Assembly (NCBI RefSeq): GCF_015477805.1
Contig: NZ_JADLQL010000001.1
Location: 620,001 to 684,000 of the forward strand
DNA length: 64,000 nucleotides
Direction: 5' to 3'
Origin: Nocardia flavorosea
Lineage (GTDB): Bacteria; Actinomycetota; Actinomycetes; Mycobacteriales; Mycobacteriaceae
Shown here: in pieces, positions 55,973-64,000 of the stretch
Layout of the letters: every line of letters starts with the position of its first letter
Position numbering within the stretch: the stretch's first letter is position 1
Notes under the pieces: generated by a model
What the model was told of the DNA's origin: nothing
The model's database searches: none
Seen by the model: the letters and a program-made list of their open reading frames with translations, nothing else
Position numbers and translations under genes: made by a program

Positions 55973-57367
55973 ATGGTCGATTTCGGTCTCATCGACGAAT
56001 GGAATCCCGCGCCCGGACGGGTGGTGAGCTGGGAGGCGACCCCCGCCGCACGAGCCGCGGCCGCCGCGGCGCCCGCCCACAGTGCGCCGCCGTCACATCA
56101 GCAGGAGCACTATCTGCGGCAGGCGTACCGCAACGCCGGCACCGAGTACCGGGTTTCCGGGTTGTGCCTGGTCACCGCGGAGGTGCCGGCTGTGCTCGAT
56201 CGCGCGGCGATGACCCGGGCGGTCAACGAGTTCCTCGGCCGGCACGATACTTTCCGCAGTTGGTTCGCCCTCGAACCGGACGGCACGCTGCGGCGGCATC
56301 TCATAGAGGCCGGAAAGGTCGAATTCGCGCCCGTCGATCACGGCCCGCTGACCGATTCCGCCGCGATCCGCGAGCTCGCGCAGGACCGCACGCCGTCGCC
56401 CGCCCAGTGGGACTGCTTCACCTTCTGGGCCGTCGAACACGGCGAATCGACCACAGTGTTCATGGCGATCGATCATTTGCACACCGACGGTGTGGGCCAG
56501 CACATTTCGTCCTTCGAACTGGCCTGCCTGTATGCGAAGCACGCCTGGGACCAGACCCCGCCCATTCTGCCGCCCGCCAGTTACACCGAGTATTGTGCTC
56601 GCGAACGCGCGGCCTCGGCGCGGCTGTCGCTCGCCTCTCCCGAGGTCGGCGCCTGGTTGCGGCTGCTACGCGGAAACGACGGCGAACTGCCGTCGTTTCC
56701 GCTCGATCTGGGTCTGCGCGGCGACGATCCGCACCGCAGCGCCCACCGCACGGTGCGATTGTTCGACGAGGATGCGGCAGCCCGTTTCGAGAAAATCTGC
56801 CGGGACAACGGTGGCGAATTCGCCGGCGGAGTGTTCGCCGCGGCGGCTCTGGCCGAACGCGAACTCGCCGACAGCGACTACTATTTCGGCATCACACCGC
56901 TCAATACCAGGTCCACGTTCGAAGAAATGGCCTCCATCGGCTGGTATGTGGCCCTGGTTCCGGTCGCGTTCCCGATCGGGATCCGGGCGTCGTTCGAACG
57001 CACGGTGGCGCGGGCCCAGCGGGCCTACGAAAACGGTATGCGGCTGAAGAACACCGCTGTCCACCGGGTGCTCGAGCTGGCACCGGCCGACAGCGGTATC
57101 GCGGTGGGACCGCACTGGTCGAACCCGATGATCTCCTATGTCGACGCCCGTGATTTCGCCGGCAGCGAGTTCTTCGATATAGCCCGCAGCGGTCTGTACG
57201 GTAACCGCGCGGCCAGCGAGGAAGCTCTCATCTGGATCAACCGGTTGCCGCACGAGACCTCGATCAGCGTGATCTACCCGGACAATCCGATCGCCCACGC
57301 CTCGGTCCGGCGGTATCTGGACACGCTGGGCGGGATCATCCGTTCGGCCGCGGCCGAACGCGAGTAG
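55973..57367 (+). CDS. PapA1/PapA2-like polyketide-associated acyltransferase
   Basis: A 464-residue condensation-domain enzyme starting 10 nt after the exporter stop with GAGG/GAGAG upstream. The N-terminus (LIDEWNPAPGRVVSWEATPA) closely follows mycobacterial PapA2 (RDWTPDPGSIICWHASPTAK as I remember it). The catalytic motif is HLHTDG, with His168 and Asp172; the usual preceding His is Asp here. FRSWFALEPDG, PAQWDCFTFW and FAGGVFAAAALAERELADSD also match the trehalose-acylating PapA group. It probably moves the PKS chain from the ACP, or an acyl-CoA, to a sugar hydroxyl such as trehalose. Acceptor identity is inference. Confidence 0.9.
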   Translation: MVDFGLIDEWNPAPGRVVSWEATPAARAAAAAAPAHSAPPSHQQEHYLRQAYRNAGTEYRVSGLCLVTAEVPAVLDRAAMTRAVNEFLGRHDTFRSWFALEPDGTLRRHLIEAGKVEFAPVDHGPLTDSAAIRELAQDRTPSPAQWDCFTFWAVEHGESTTVFMAIDHLHTDGVGQHISSFELACLYAKHAWDQTPPILPPASYTEYCARERAASARLSLASPEVGAWLRLLRGNDGELPSFPLDLGLRGDDPHRSAHRTVRLFDEDAAARFEKICRDNGGEFAGGVFAAAALAERELADSDYYFGITPLNTRSTFEEMASIGWYVALVPVAFPIGIRASFERTVARAQRAYENGMRLKNTAVHRVLELAPADSGIAVGPHWSNPMISYVDARDFAGSEFFDIARSGLYGNRAASEEALIWINRLPHETSISVIYPDNPIAHASVRRYLDTLGGIIRSAAAERE

Positions 57368-57387
57368 GCCACCCGCGCTCCACTCGC

Positions 57388-59883
57388 TCAGTCCACCGCG
57401 AGGGCTTCGACGATCGGCATCCGCGCCGCCCGCAAGGCCGGCGGAATCGAGCCGAGCAGCGCCAGCAGCAGAGCCACCACCCCGTAGACCACCAGCAGCG
57501 GACTCGGTTCGTAGACGACATCGATGGTCATCGCATGGCCGATGGCGATCGCGGACAGGTACTGCACCCCGGCACCGACGAGCAGCCCGAGAACCGCACC
57601 GATCAACCCGATCCCGGCGGCCTCGGCCAGTACCGACCGCAGGAGAAACCGGCGGCTGGTACCCATCGCCCGCAGCACCCCGATCTCGCGGCGGCGGTCC
57701 AGTACCGACAACATCAGGGTGTTCAGCAGGGCAATGGTCGCCACCAGCACGACGATCCAGAGGATATTCGTCGCCAGTGCGGTCCCCTGGCGCAGGCTGG
57801 CGGAGGTGGCGGCGACGGCTTCCCGGCCGGAGTCGATATACAGCTCCGGCGGCACCACCCGCCGCAATTCGGCGCGCACAATTTCCGGGTCGGCGCCCGG
57901 GGCCAAATCCACGGCCAGAGTGGTCTCCCCCGGCCGCTGGTACCAGCCGCGCATCCGGTCGAGATCCATCATGATCACACCGGCGATCGCGGAGAAGTAC
58001 GGGATCACCTGCAAGACCTGTACCTCATGGCGTCCGGTCGGCGTCGGCAGCGTCAGGGTATCGCCCGCGGCGATATGCAACGACCGCGCGACATCCCGGG
58101 AGACCACCACGCCCTGACCGGTGACGAGCAAGCGGGCGGTCTCCGGGCTGATCTGCGAGCTCAACCGCGAACTATCGGAGCCCGCAGGAAACCCCTGCAG
58201 CAGCACCCGGCCCGCGCCGACGCTGGCGAATGCCAGCTGCGCCGGATTCACCGCTGCCACACCGGGGACCGCTTCGATTTGTTCGGCGAGGCCGGTGGGC
58301 AGCAGCGGACCGGTCGGGAACTGCGCCATGGACCCCGGGGTGACCCAGAAATCGGTCGCGGCCAGATTCTCGAAACTCGCCCCCGCCGAATCGACCACAT
58401 TGCGGGTCGCGCTGCCGGTGGACACCACGGCCGCCACCCCGATCAGCACTGTCATCGCGGTGGCCCACACCCGCCGGGGCGAGCGTTCGAGGGTGGTGGC
58501 GCCCAAGGCACCCGGGCCGCCGAACAATCGGGCGATCCCCCCGGCCGCGCGCACGATCGGCCCGGTCGCCGCGAAACACACAACGATCGCTGCGCCGAAA
58601 GACAGCGAGATCGAAGCCAGCGACCACATCCCGAAATCCGTTTCGGCCAGGTACACCGCGGCTCCCACCATGAACAGGCCGAGGACCACCGCTGCCCAGC
58701 GCAGCACCGGGCGTACCGTATCGGAGACCGCGGCGCCCACCGGTACCAGCGCCTCGATCGGCTGTACCCGGTACACCGCGCGGGCCGCGAACGCCGAGGC
58801 CGCCACACCGGCCAGCACACACAACGCAACCGCCACGGGTATCGCATAGGCGGGCACATGATATTCGGTGCGGGCCTCCACCGATTGCACGATGGCGGCG
58901 GGCAACTGGTCGATGGCGATACGTCCCATGACGATTCCCGCGCCCGAGCCGAGAATTCCGCCGAGTATCCCGACCAGCACCGCCTCACCCAGCAGGTCAC
59001 GCACCATCGGTGCGCGGCGGCCGCCGATCGCCCGCAGCAGCGACAATGCCGGGCGCCGCTGGGCGATCGCCATGGCCATGGCGTTGTAGATCAGGAAGGC
59101 CGAGACCACCAGCGCCGCCGCCGCGGCCATCAGCGTGGAGTAACGGATGATCATCACCGCACCGCCGGCCTGGGCGGCCCGCAGGCCGGGGTCGGCGACG
59201 ACTGCCCGGCCCGCCACCGTATCGGTCAGTGCGGTACGCAGCCGTTCGATATCGGTGCCGGGTTCGGCGATGATCTGAATCGAATCGAGTTGCCCGGTGC
59301 GACCGGTGAGTTTCTGCGCGGTCGCCAAGGTGGTGGCGATCAGATACCCGCCGTTGAGCTGCCCGGCGCCGTCGGTGTCGAGGATGCCCGCCACGGTGGC
59401 GGTGCCCGAGCCGAGCGTAAAGGTTTCTCCCTCCCGGTATCCCATGGCCGCGCCGGTCAGCACGCCGTTGGGTACGGTCAGCAGTTTCGCGGCATCCGAG
59501 CCGAGCGATCCGGTGAGCGAACTGCCGAGTTCGGCGATCCGGGCATCCGCCCCGACCAGCATTGCCCGGTCCGCGTCGGCACCGGTCTGCGCACGCAGCA
59601 TCGGCACCGCCGTCCGCACCCCCGGGGTCGCCGATACCGGGCCCAGCAGGTCCTGGCCGAACCCGGCATCGGTGATACCGCTGACCTCGAGCTGGGCCTC
59701 GCCACCGAGGCCGGCGACGAGCTCGTCCACCGAACCGGTCACCGAGCCGGAAATACTGAACACCGCGACCAGCAGCGCCGCCGATACGGCCATGACGATC
59801 AGCGACATGAGCGACCGGCCCCGATGGATCAGCAGATCACCGATATTGAACAACCGGAACCGGTCCCAGCCCGCGGCCGTCAT
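57388..59883 (-). CDS. FtsX-like (MacB-type) ABC permease without a visible ATPase
   Basis: An 831-residue membrane protein with the two-FtsX-domain layout of large ABC permeases. Helix 1 is MSLIVMAVSAALLVAVFSIS; a large extracytoplasmic domain follows, then three helices (STLMAAAAALVVSAFLIYNA to VALCVLAGVAASAFAARAVY), a central hydrophobic block, a second periplasmic domain and the final FtsX block LTTNILWIVV-type to VVALLLALLGSIPPALRAAR. These proteins move lipids or lipoproteins out of the membrane, or transmit force, using a separate ATPase. No ATPase gene adjoins it: the 253 bp before its start are empty. It converges on the PapA-like gene and may serve the same lipid. Confidence 0.9.
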   Translation of the reverse strand: MTAAGWDRFRLFNIGDLLIHRGRSLMSLIVMAVSAALLVAVFSISGSVTGSVDELVAGLGGEAQLEVSGITDAGFGQDLLGPVSATPGVRTAVPMLRAQTGADADRAMLVGADARIAELGSSLTGSLGSDAAKLLTVPNGVLTGAAMGYREGETFTLGSGTATVAGILDTDGAGQLNGGYLIATTLATAQKLTGRTGQLDSIQIIAEPGTDIERLRTALTDTVAGRAVVADPGLRAAQAGGAVMIIRYSTLMAAAAALVVSAFLIYNAMAMAIAQRRPALSLLRAIGGRRAPMVRDLLGEAVLVGILGGILGSGAGIVMGRIAIDQLPAAIVQSVEARTEYHVPAYAIPVAVALCVLAGVAASAFAARAVYRVQPIEALVPVGAAVSDTVRPVLRWAAVVLGLFMVGAAVYLAETDFGMWSLASISLSFGAAIVVCFAATGPIVRAAGGIARLFGGPGALGATTLERSPRRVWATAMTVLIGVAAVVSTGSATRNVVDSAGASFENLAATDFWVTPGSMAQFPTGPLLPTGLAEQIEAVPGVAAVNPAQLAFASVGAGRVLLQGFPAGSDSSRLSSQISPETARLLVTGQGVVVSRDVARSLHIAAGDTLTLPTPTGRHEVQVLQVIPYFSAIAGVIMMDLDRMRGWYQRPGETTLAVDLAPGADPEIVRAELRRVVPPELYIDSGREAVAATSASLRQGTALATNILWIVVLVATIALLNTLMLSVLDRRREIGVLRAMGTSRRFLLRSVLAEAAGIGLIGAVLGLLVGAGVQYLSAIAIGHAMTIDVVYEPSPLLVVYGVVALLLALLGSIPPALRAARMPIVEALAVD

Positions 59884-60136
59884 CGCGGGCCCCGCTCATC
59901 CTGCTCGGCCACGCGGCGCACAGCCCGGCTCCGCCTCACGTCCACCATCACACCCCGGTCCTGTCCCCGCCCGCCGTCCCCGATACCGTCCATCCTGGTG
60001 TATCGGAGCCCGCGACGCCATACCTCGTCCGGGTTCGGCACCCGGGCACCGGATTCCCGCTACTCGCGGACGACACGACCCGAGCCGTGCCCTCGACCCT
60101 CGGTTCGCCGGGCAGCCCGGTGGTACGGCCAGGGCG

Positions 60137-60364
60137 CTATTCGCGTTCGGGCCGGGCGAACATCTCGAGATGACCGCAGCGCACGCAACGGTAGGTGTCG
60201 ACCGCGCGGCGTGGCCGGCCGAGACGTTTGGCGCCGCCGAGAATTCCCCGTTCGAGGGCGCCTTCGATCCAGCGCACATGCCCGCCGGATCCCTCCCCGC
60301 GATCCTCCAGGAAACCCGGCTCCAACTCCGTTCCGGCGCAGTAGGTGCACCGCAGTTCCTTCAT
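60137..60364 (-). CDS. DUF6487-like zinc-ribbon protein
   Basis: A 75-residue protein starting MKELRCTYCAGTELEPGFLE. Two Cys-x2-Cys knuckles (CTYC and CVRC) are separated by a segment with GGHVRWIEGALERGI, which fits the small DUF6487 zinc-ribbon family. It ends YRCVRCGHLEMFARPERE. An in-frame ATG at 60409 is an alternative start. The function is unknown; such ribbons usually bind nucleic acid or act as adaptors. It stands between the FtsX-like permease and the second antigen-85-like gene, all on the minus strand. Confidence 0.75.
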   Translation of the reverse strand: MKELRCTYCAGTELEPGFLEDRGEGSGGHVRWIEGALERGILGGAKRLGRPRRAVDTYRCVRCGHLEMFARPERE

Positions 60365-60503
60365 AAGTTCATGATCGCCGAACCGGCGAGTTACCGAGGA
60401 CCCGGTCATTGCTGCCGCACCGCGTCGCGGTGTCACCGCTGTGACGAGACCGTGCTCGTGCCGCAGCGGCAGGCCGCTCCATCCGATTCTGTCCTCCGCA
60501 CAC

Positions 60504-61445
60504 TCACGCCCCGATCGCTCGCGCGAGATACGGCCAGGAATCGTGCAGGTCGTATTCGAACTGTCCCCAGGTGTGCGCGCCGGCCGGGCGGTCGATGTGT
60601 ACGGCGCCGACACCGATCTGCGCCAACCGGCCGGCGAAGGCCGAGGTGCAGGCACTGGCGACGGCCTCGACGGGCGGGAAACCCCAGCCGCGGTCGATGG
60701 TGCCCGGGATCCCCGAGGCCGCGGACAGGTACACCGCAGTGCCCGCGAGCCGCGAGGCGTGCCGGAAAGCGTCGTGTGCCTGCCACCCCGGGCCACCGGG
60801 CGGGCCCCACATATTGCCGGGATTACCGCCACCGCGCAGCACCTGCGCGCCGACCATCGCGACCCCGGCCGCGTCCGCGGACCAAGGACAGCCGCTGTAG
60901 GAAGCGACCGCCTGGTAGCGGCCCGGCGCCTGGATCGCCAGGTCCACCGCCGATCCTCCGCTCATGGACACCCCGGCGATCGCGTTGCGGCCGGTCGTCG
61001 TGAACCGGGCATCCACCACCGCCGGCAGTTCCGTGGTGAGATAGGTCTGCCAGCGGGCGCGGCCGAGCACCGGATCGTCGGTATGCCAATCGGTGTACAG
61101 GGTGTACGCGCCGCCGATCGGCATCACCACGTTCACATTTTTGTCGGCGAAGAACTGGCGGACATCGGTATCGTCCCACCAGGAGATGCCGTCGGTCCCG
61201 CCGCCGATACCGGTGAGCAGGTAGATCGTGGGAGCGGGGCCGCCACCGGCCGCCGGGATGACCCGGTTGGTGATCACCCTGTTCATCGCCGGGGAGAACA
61301 CGTCCAGCGCAACGGCGCGCCCGCCGAGCGGCCGTTCCGCATCCACCCGTGGGCCCGGCGCGGCCGCCGCCGGAGACGGGACGAACAATGACACGGCGGC
61401 GACGAGCGCCGCGCTCGATACCGCGAACAGATATTTCCACCGCAC
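60504..61445 (-). CDS. Secreted antigen-85/mycolyltransferase-like esterase, copy 2
   Basis: A 313-residue exported alpha/beta hydrolase. The GTG at 61445 with AAGG upstream gives a normal signal peptide (YLFAVSSAALVAAVSLFVPS, then AAAA before the cut). PLGGRAVALDVFSPAMNRVI parallels ALGGRAVELAVYSAAMGREI of copy 1. The nucleophile is Ser160 in IAGVSMSGGSAVDLAIQAPG, and His291 lies in GAHTWGQFEYDLHDSWP. It is a full-length paralogue of copy 1. The two bracket the PKS-exporter-PapA operon, which suggests that both act on or with its lipid outside the membrane, as Chp1/Chp2 do for mycobacterial acyltrehaloses. Confidence 0.9.
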   Translation of the reverse strand: MRWKYLFAVSSAALVAAVSLFVPSPAAAAPGPRVDAERPLGGRAVALDVFSPAMNRVITNRVIPAAGGGPAPTIYLLTGIGGGTDGISWWDDTDVRQFFADKNVNVVMPIGGAYTLYTDWHTDDPVLGRARWQTYLTTELPAVVDARFTTTGRNAIAGVSMSGGSAVDLAIQAPGRYQAVASYSGCPWSADAAGVAMVGAQVLRGGGNPGNMWGPPGGPGWQAHDAFRHASRLAGTAVYLSAASGIPGTIDRGWGFPPVEAVASACTSAFAGRLAQIGVGAVHIDRPAGAHTWGQFEYDLHDSWPYLARAIGA

Positions 61446-61771
61446 TTCTGCCTTGTACCCGTTCTCGTGCCGCAGCAACGTCCCGCGGTATTTCGGTCGC
61501 CCGCACCGGTTCCGTTGCGCCCGAGCCGAGCCCGGCGCCGACCCCGGGCACCGGGCCGCGCGCCGAGTTTCGCGCCGCCGGGTCATCGGGCTCCGACCGG
61601 CCGCGGCGACAGCGCACCGGGCCGCCGGCGGCGGGTCCGCGCGCGCGGGCCGCGCGCCACCCGGTAGAAAGAAGTGAGGCAGTCGGCCGTACTCGCGAGC
61701 GAACCGCACCTGTTCGCGGGCTCCGGCGCGACCGGCCGGTATGTACAACCGTCGAACGAAAGAGCAGGTTC
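61446..61771. other. Gene-free divergent stretch
   Basis: 326 bp between the second antigen-85-like gene and gnd. It is very GC-rich in the middle and slightly less so near 61665-61770. I see no supported coding sequence; promoters for both genes must lie here but no clear hexamer pair could be assigned. Confidence 0.5.
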
Positions 61772-63217
61772 ATGGCGTCCTCCACAGCGCGTGCCCAGAT
61801 CGGGGTCACCGGCCTGGCGGTAATGGGCAGCAATATCGCTCGTAACTTCGCCAAGCACGGCTACACCGTGGCCCTGCACAATCGCAGCGTCGCCAAAACC
61901 GACGCGCTGCTGGCAGCGCACGGCGGCGACGGTGATTTCATCCGCACCGAAACCGTCGCCGAGTTCGTCGCGGCGCTGGAGAAGCCGCGGCGCGTGCTCA
62001 TCATGGTGAAAGCCGGTGACGCCACCGACGCGGTGATCGAAGAGCTCGCCGCGGCCATGGAGCCCGGCGATATCATCATCGACGGCGGTAACGCCCTCTA
62101 CACCGACACCATCCGCCGGGAGGCGGCGCTGCGCGAGCGCGGCCTGAACTTCGTCGGCGCCGGTATCTCCGGCGGCGAGGAAGGCGCGCTCAACGGGCCG
62201 TCCATCATGCCGGGCGGGCCGGCCGAATCCTATGAATCGCTGGGTCCGCTGCTGGAGTCGATCGCCGCACAGGTCGACGGCACGCCGTGCTGCACCCATA
62301 TCGGTCCCGACGGGTCCGGGCATTTCGTGAAGATGGTGCACAACGGTATCGAGTACGCGGATATGCAGCTGATCGGCGAGGCCTATCACCTGTTCCGTGC
62401 GGCCTTGGATCTCGATCCGAAGCAGATCGCCGATATCTTCACCCAGTGGAACTCCGGCGATCTGGAAAGCTATCTGGTGGAGATCACCGCCGAGGTCCTC
62501 GGGCAGGTGGATGCGAAAACCGGTAAACCGCTGGTCGATGTGATCGTCGATGCCGCGGAGCAGAAGGGTACCGGGCGCTGGACGGTGAAATCGGCGCTCG
62601 ATCTCGGTATCCCGGTGACCGGTATCGCCGAGGCGGTGTTCGCCCGGGCGCTGTCGGGGTCGCGGGCCCAGCGCGCCGCCGCCAAGGATCTGGCCGCGGG
62701 CGAACTCGCCGCCAAACCGACCGATATCGCCCAGTTCACCGAGGATATCCGGCAGGCCCTGTACGCCTCCAAGGTCGTCGCCTACGCCCAGGGCTTCGAT
62801 CAGATCGCCGCGGGCAGCGCGGAGTACGGCTGGGATCTGACTCCCGGTGACCTGGCCACCATCTGGCGTGGTGGCTGCATCATCCGGGCCCGTTTCCTGA
62901 ACCGGATCAAGGAGGCCTACGAAACCGATCCGGCGCTGCCGAGCCTGATCCTGGACCCCTATTTCCGGAGCGCGATCGAAACCGCGATCGACAGCTGGCG
63001 CCGGGTGGTCGCCACCGCCACCCTGCTGGGCATCCCGGTGCCGGCGTTCGCCTCGTCGCTGTCGTACTACGACGCGCTGCGCGCGGACCGGCTGCCGGCG
63101 GCCCTCACCCAGGCCCAGCGCGATTTCTTCGGTGCGCACACCTATGAGCGGGTGGATGCCGAGGGTAAGTACCACACACTGTGGAGCGAGGATCGGTCCG
63201 AGGTCCGGACCAGCTGA
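61772..63217 (+). CDS. gnd: 6-phosphogluconate dehydrogenase, decarboxylating
   Basis: A 481-residue enzyme of the long (GndA, NADP) type, converting 6-phosphogluconate to ribulose 5-phosphate with NADPH release in the pentose phosphate pathway. The coenzyme site is GVTGLAVMGSNIARNFAKHG, substrate residues lie in FVGAGISGGEEGALNGPSIM, and the catalytic Lys and Asn lie in HFVKMVHNGIEYADMQLIGE. The C-terminal all-helical domain with TPGDLATIWRGGCIIRARFL and the tail GKYHTLWSEDRSEVRTS complete the dimer. The length is standard. It is followed by a hairpin terminator. Confidence 0.97.
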   Translation: MASSTARAQIGVTGLAVMGSNIARNFAKHGYTVALHNRSVAKTDALLAAHGGDGDFIRTETVAEFVAALEKPRRVLIMVKAGDATDAVIEELAAAMEPGDIIIDGGNALYTDTIRREAALRERGLNFVGAGISGGEEGALNGPSIMPGGPAESYESLGPLLESIAAQVDGTPCCTHIGPDGSGHFVKMVHNGIEYADMQLIGEAYHLFRAALDLDPKQIADIFTQWNSGDLESYLVEITAEVLGQVDAKTGKPLVDVIVDAAEQKGTGRWTVKSALDLGIPVTGIAEAVFARALSGSRAQRAAAKDLAAGELAAKPTDIAQFTEDIRQALYASKVVAYAQGFDQIAAGSAEYGWDLTPGDLATIWRGGCIIRARFLNRIKEAYETDPALPSLILDPYFRSAIETAIDSWRRVVATATLLGIPVPAFASSLSYYDALRADRLPAALTQAQRDFFGAHTYERVDAEGKYHTLWSEDRSEVRTS

Positions 63218-63222
63218 CCGTG

Positions 63223-63247
63223 CGCCGGGCCGATCGACGGCCCGGCG
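63223..63247 (+). terminator. Terminator hairpin after gnd
   Basis: CGCCGGGCC (63223-63231) and GGCCCGGCG (63239-63247) form a perfect 9-bp stem with a 7-nt loop, six bases after the gnd stop, followed by TCTCTGCC. Confidence 0.7.
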
Positions 63248-63350
63248 TCTCTGCCCTGCACCGGGGCGGTCGATATCTTCGGCGTTCGGTTCCGGTAAAC
63301 CGGGGCCACGCACCGGTGGTGATTCCTGCGAGCCGCGCAGAGCTCATGTG

Positions 63351-64000
63351 TCAGGACCGGGTCGCACCCTGCGGGCAGCCCGCGGCGGGCGTGGACCGAC
63401 CGAACAGTGGATAGCGGGCACGCTCCGGGAGCAACGGATCCAGTAGGTCGCCCGCGCGCACCAGCCGGTCGAACCGGCGGGCGCGCGGGCGACCATTCGA
63501 CCCCCAGCCGCGGCCGCAGTACCGGCGGCAGGTAGCCCGCGGTGGTTAGCCGCAGCAGCGCTGCCACCGGCACGGCCGGAACATTCCACAGCCACCGGGG
63601 CACCCGGAGTTCCGGGGGCGGCGGCATGGGGTGGCGGTCCAGCTCGATGAGCAGATCGGTGGTGCTGTTGCGTTCCAGTCCCGTGGCGACGGTGTGGTCG
63701 ATGTAGGTCCGGAAGGCGGCCCGGTCCGTGGGATCATCCGGTCGGGGATGCGCAGCACGCGGGCCTGATCGGTCCATTCGGCGTAGAGGGCTGCCTCGGT
63801 CGTATCGTCGACTCCTGTGCGTGGAGCCGCCGGACGACGGCGCCGGCCCAGTATCCGGTGTCGGCGACCCACAGGTAGGCGTTGGCGTCCAGTGCGTGAT
63901 AGCGGCGGCCCGCCGCGTCGAGGCCCCGGATCTCGCGATGTACCCGGCGCGGCCGCTGCCCTTCCTCGATCGCGGCGGCGGGCCCGTCCAGACCGCTGAA
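63351..64000 (-). pseudogene. Frameshifted MpaB/DUF2236-type oxygenase, runs off the right edge
   Basis: Minus-strand translation shows one DUF2236-like protein scattered over frames. Reading from the right edge: RRVHREIRGLDAAGRRYHAL and NAYLWVADTGYWAGAVVRRL; near 63820 a shift to TEAALYAEWTDQARVLRIPD; near 63733 a shift to DRAAFRTYIDHTVATGLERN and PPELRVPRWLWNVPAVPVAA; near 63505 a shift to RRFDRLVRAGDLLDPLLPER, ending at the TGA at 63351-63353. Three frame changes within 650 bp, with codon use and family sequence otherwise preserved, indicate a recently decayed gene or local sequence error. Intact members are thought to be oxygenases related to MpaB and rubber oxygenase. Confidence 0.75.

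Noticed and set aside
53914..55992. 692-codon minus-strand frame over the PKS tail and exporter
   Set aside because: It is Gly/Gln/Arg-rich shadow of an MFS gene and of a low-complexity tail; no domain or start signal.

Overview
The window is GC-rich DNA (about 70 % by eye) from a mycolic-acid actinomycete, most likely a Nocardia or close relative. The pointers are a mycothiol ligase (mshC), an F420-type LLM oxidoreductase, an Lsr2-family nucleoid protein, two antigen-85-like secreted esterases, a mycocerosate-type polyketide synthase with a PapA-type acyltransferase, and gene order matching, in pieces, the M. tuberculosis Rv2130c-Rv2141c block (mshC, SCO1664-like, DUF3090, phosphatase, uppP, Rv2137c-like, lppL, pyrD, YbhB, M20 peptidase). 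No rRNA, tRNA, CRISPR array or transposase was seen.

Layout. 1-2.3 kb: minus-strand GT4 glycosyltransferase (cut by the left edge), LLM oxidoreductase and a carboxymuconolactone-decarboxylase-like protein. 2.6-6.4 kb: divergent operon of a Cys3His ferredoxin, an NTF2-like protein, an unknown protein and an acyl-CoA ligase. 6.6-10.8 kb: WYL regulator facing a DinB/VOC pair, a methyltransferase facing a TetR regulator, and a second TetR gene. 11-17 kb: the mshC-SCO1664-DUF3090-phosphatase-uppP run and an aldo/keto reductase. 17.1-20.8 kb: heme ABC transporter. 21.1-24.3 kb: MMPL transporter, lipoprotein and small protein. 24.4-26.8 kb: lppL-DUF5703-pyrD. 27.5-33.9 kb: degenerate PfkB-like protein, ribA, long-chain acyl-CoA ligase, YbhB and M20 peptidase. 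34-38.7 kb: XRE-DUF5753 regulator, PNPOx protein, tandem DUF574 methyltransferases and an Lsr2 paralogue. 38.9-46 kb: epoxide-hydrolase-like enzyme, MarR with a DHA2 exporter, a lipase lipoprotein, small membrane proteins and an SRPBCC protein.

46.2-61.4 kb is the most notable part: an antigen-85-like esterase, a 2,354-residue KS-AT-DH-ER-KR-ACP synthase with an odd disordered tail, a DHA2 exporter and a PapA1/PapA2-like acyltransferase in one coupled operon, then an FtsX-type permease and a second antigen-85-like esterase on the other strand. Together they look like a locus that makes and exports an acylated glycolipid, organised like the mycobacterial sulfolipid and diacyltrehalose loci but with an MFS exporter in place of MmpL. 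The right end holds 6-phosphogluconate dehydrogenase and a frameshifted MpaB-type (DUF2236) gene.

Regulation. Many genes start 6-8 nt after a TANNNT -10 hexamer, so leaderless mRNAs are probably common. A GACA-N2-TGTC motif with shared 12-mers occurs near the ferredoxin operon, at the start of the TetR gene at 9608 and upstream of the first antigen-85-like gene, suggesting a small regulon.
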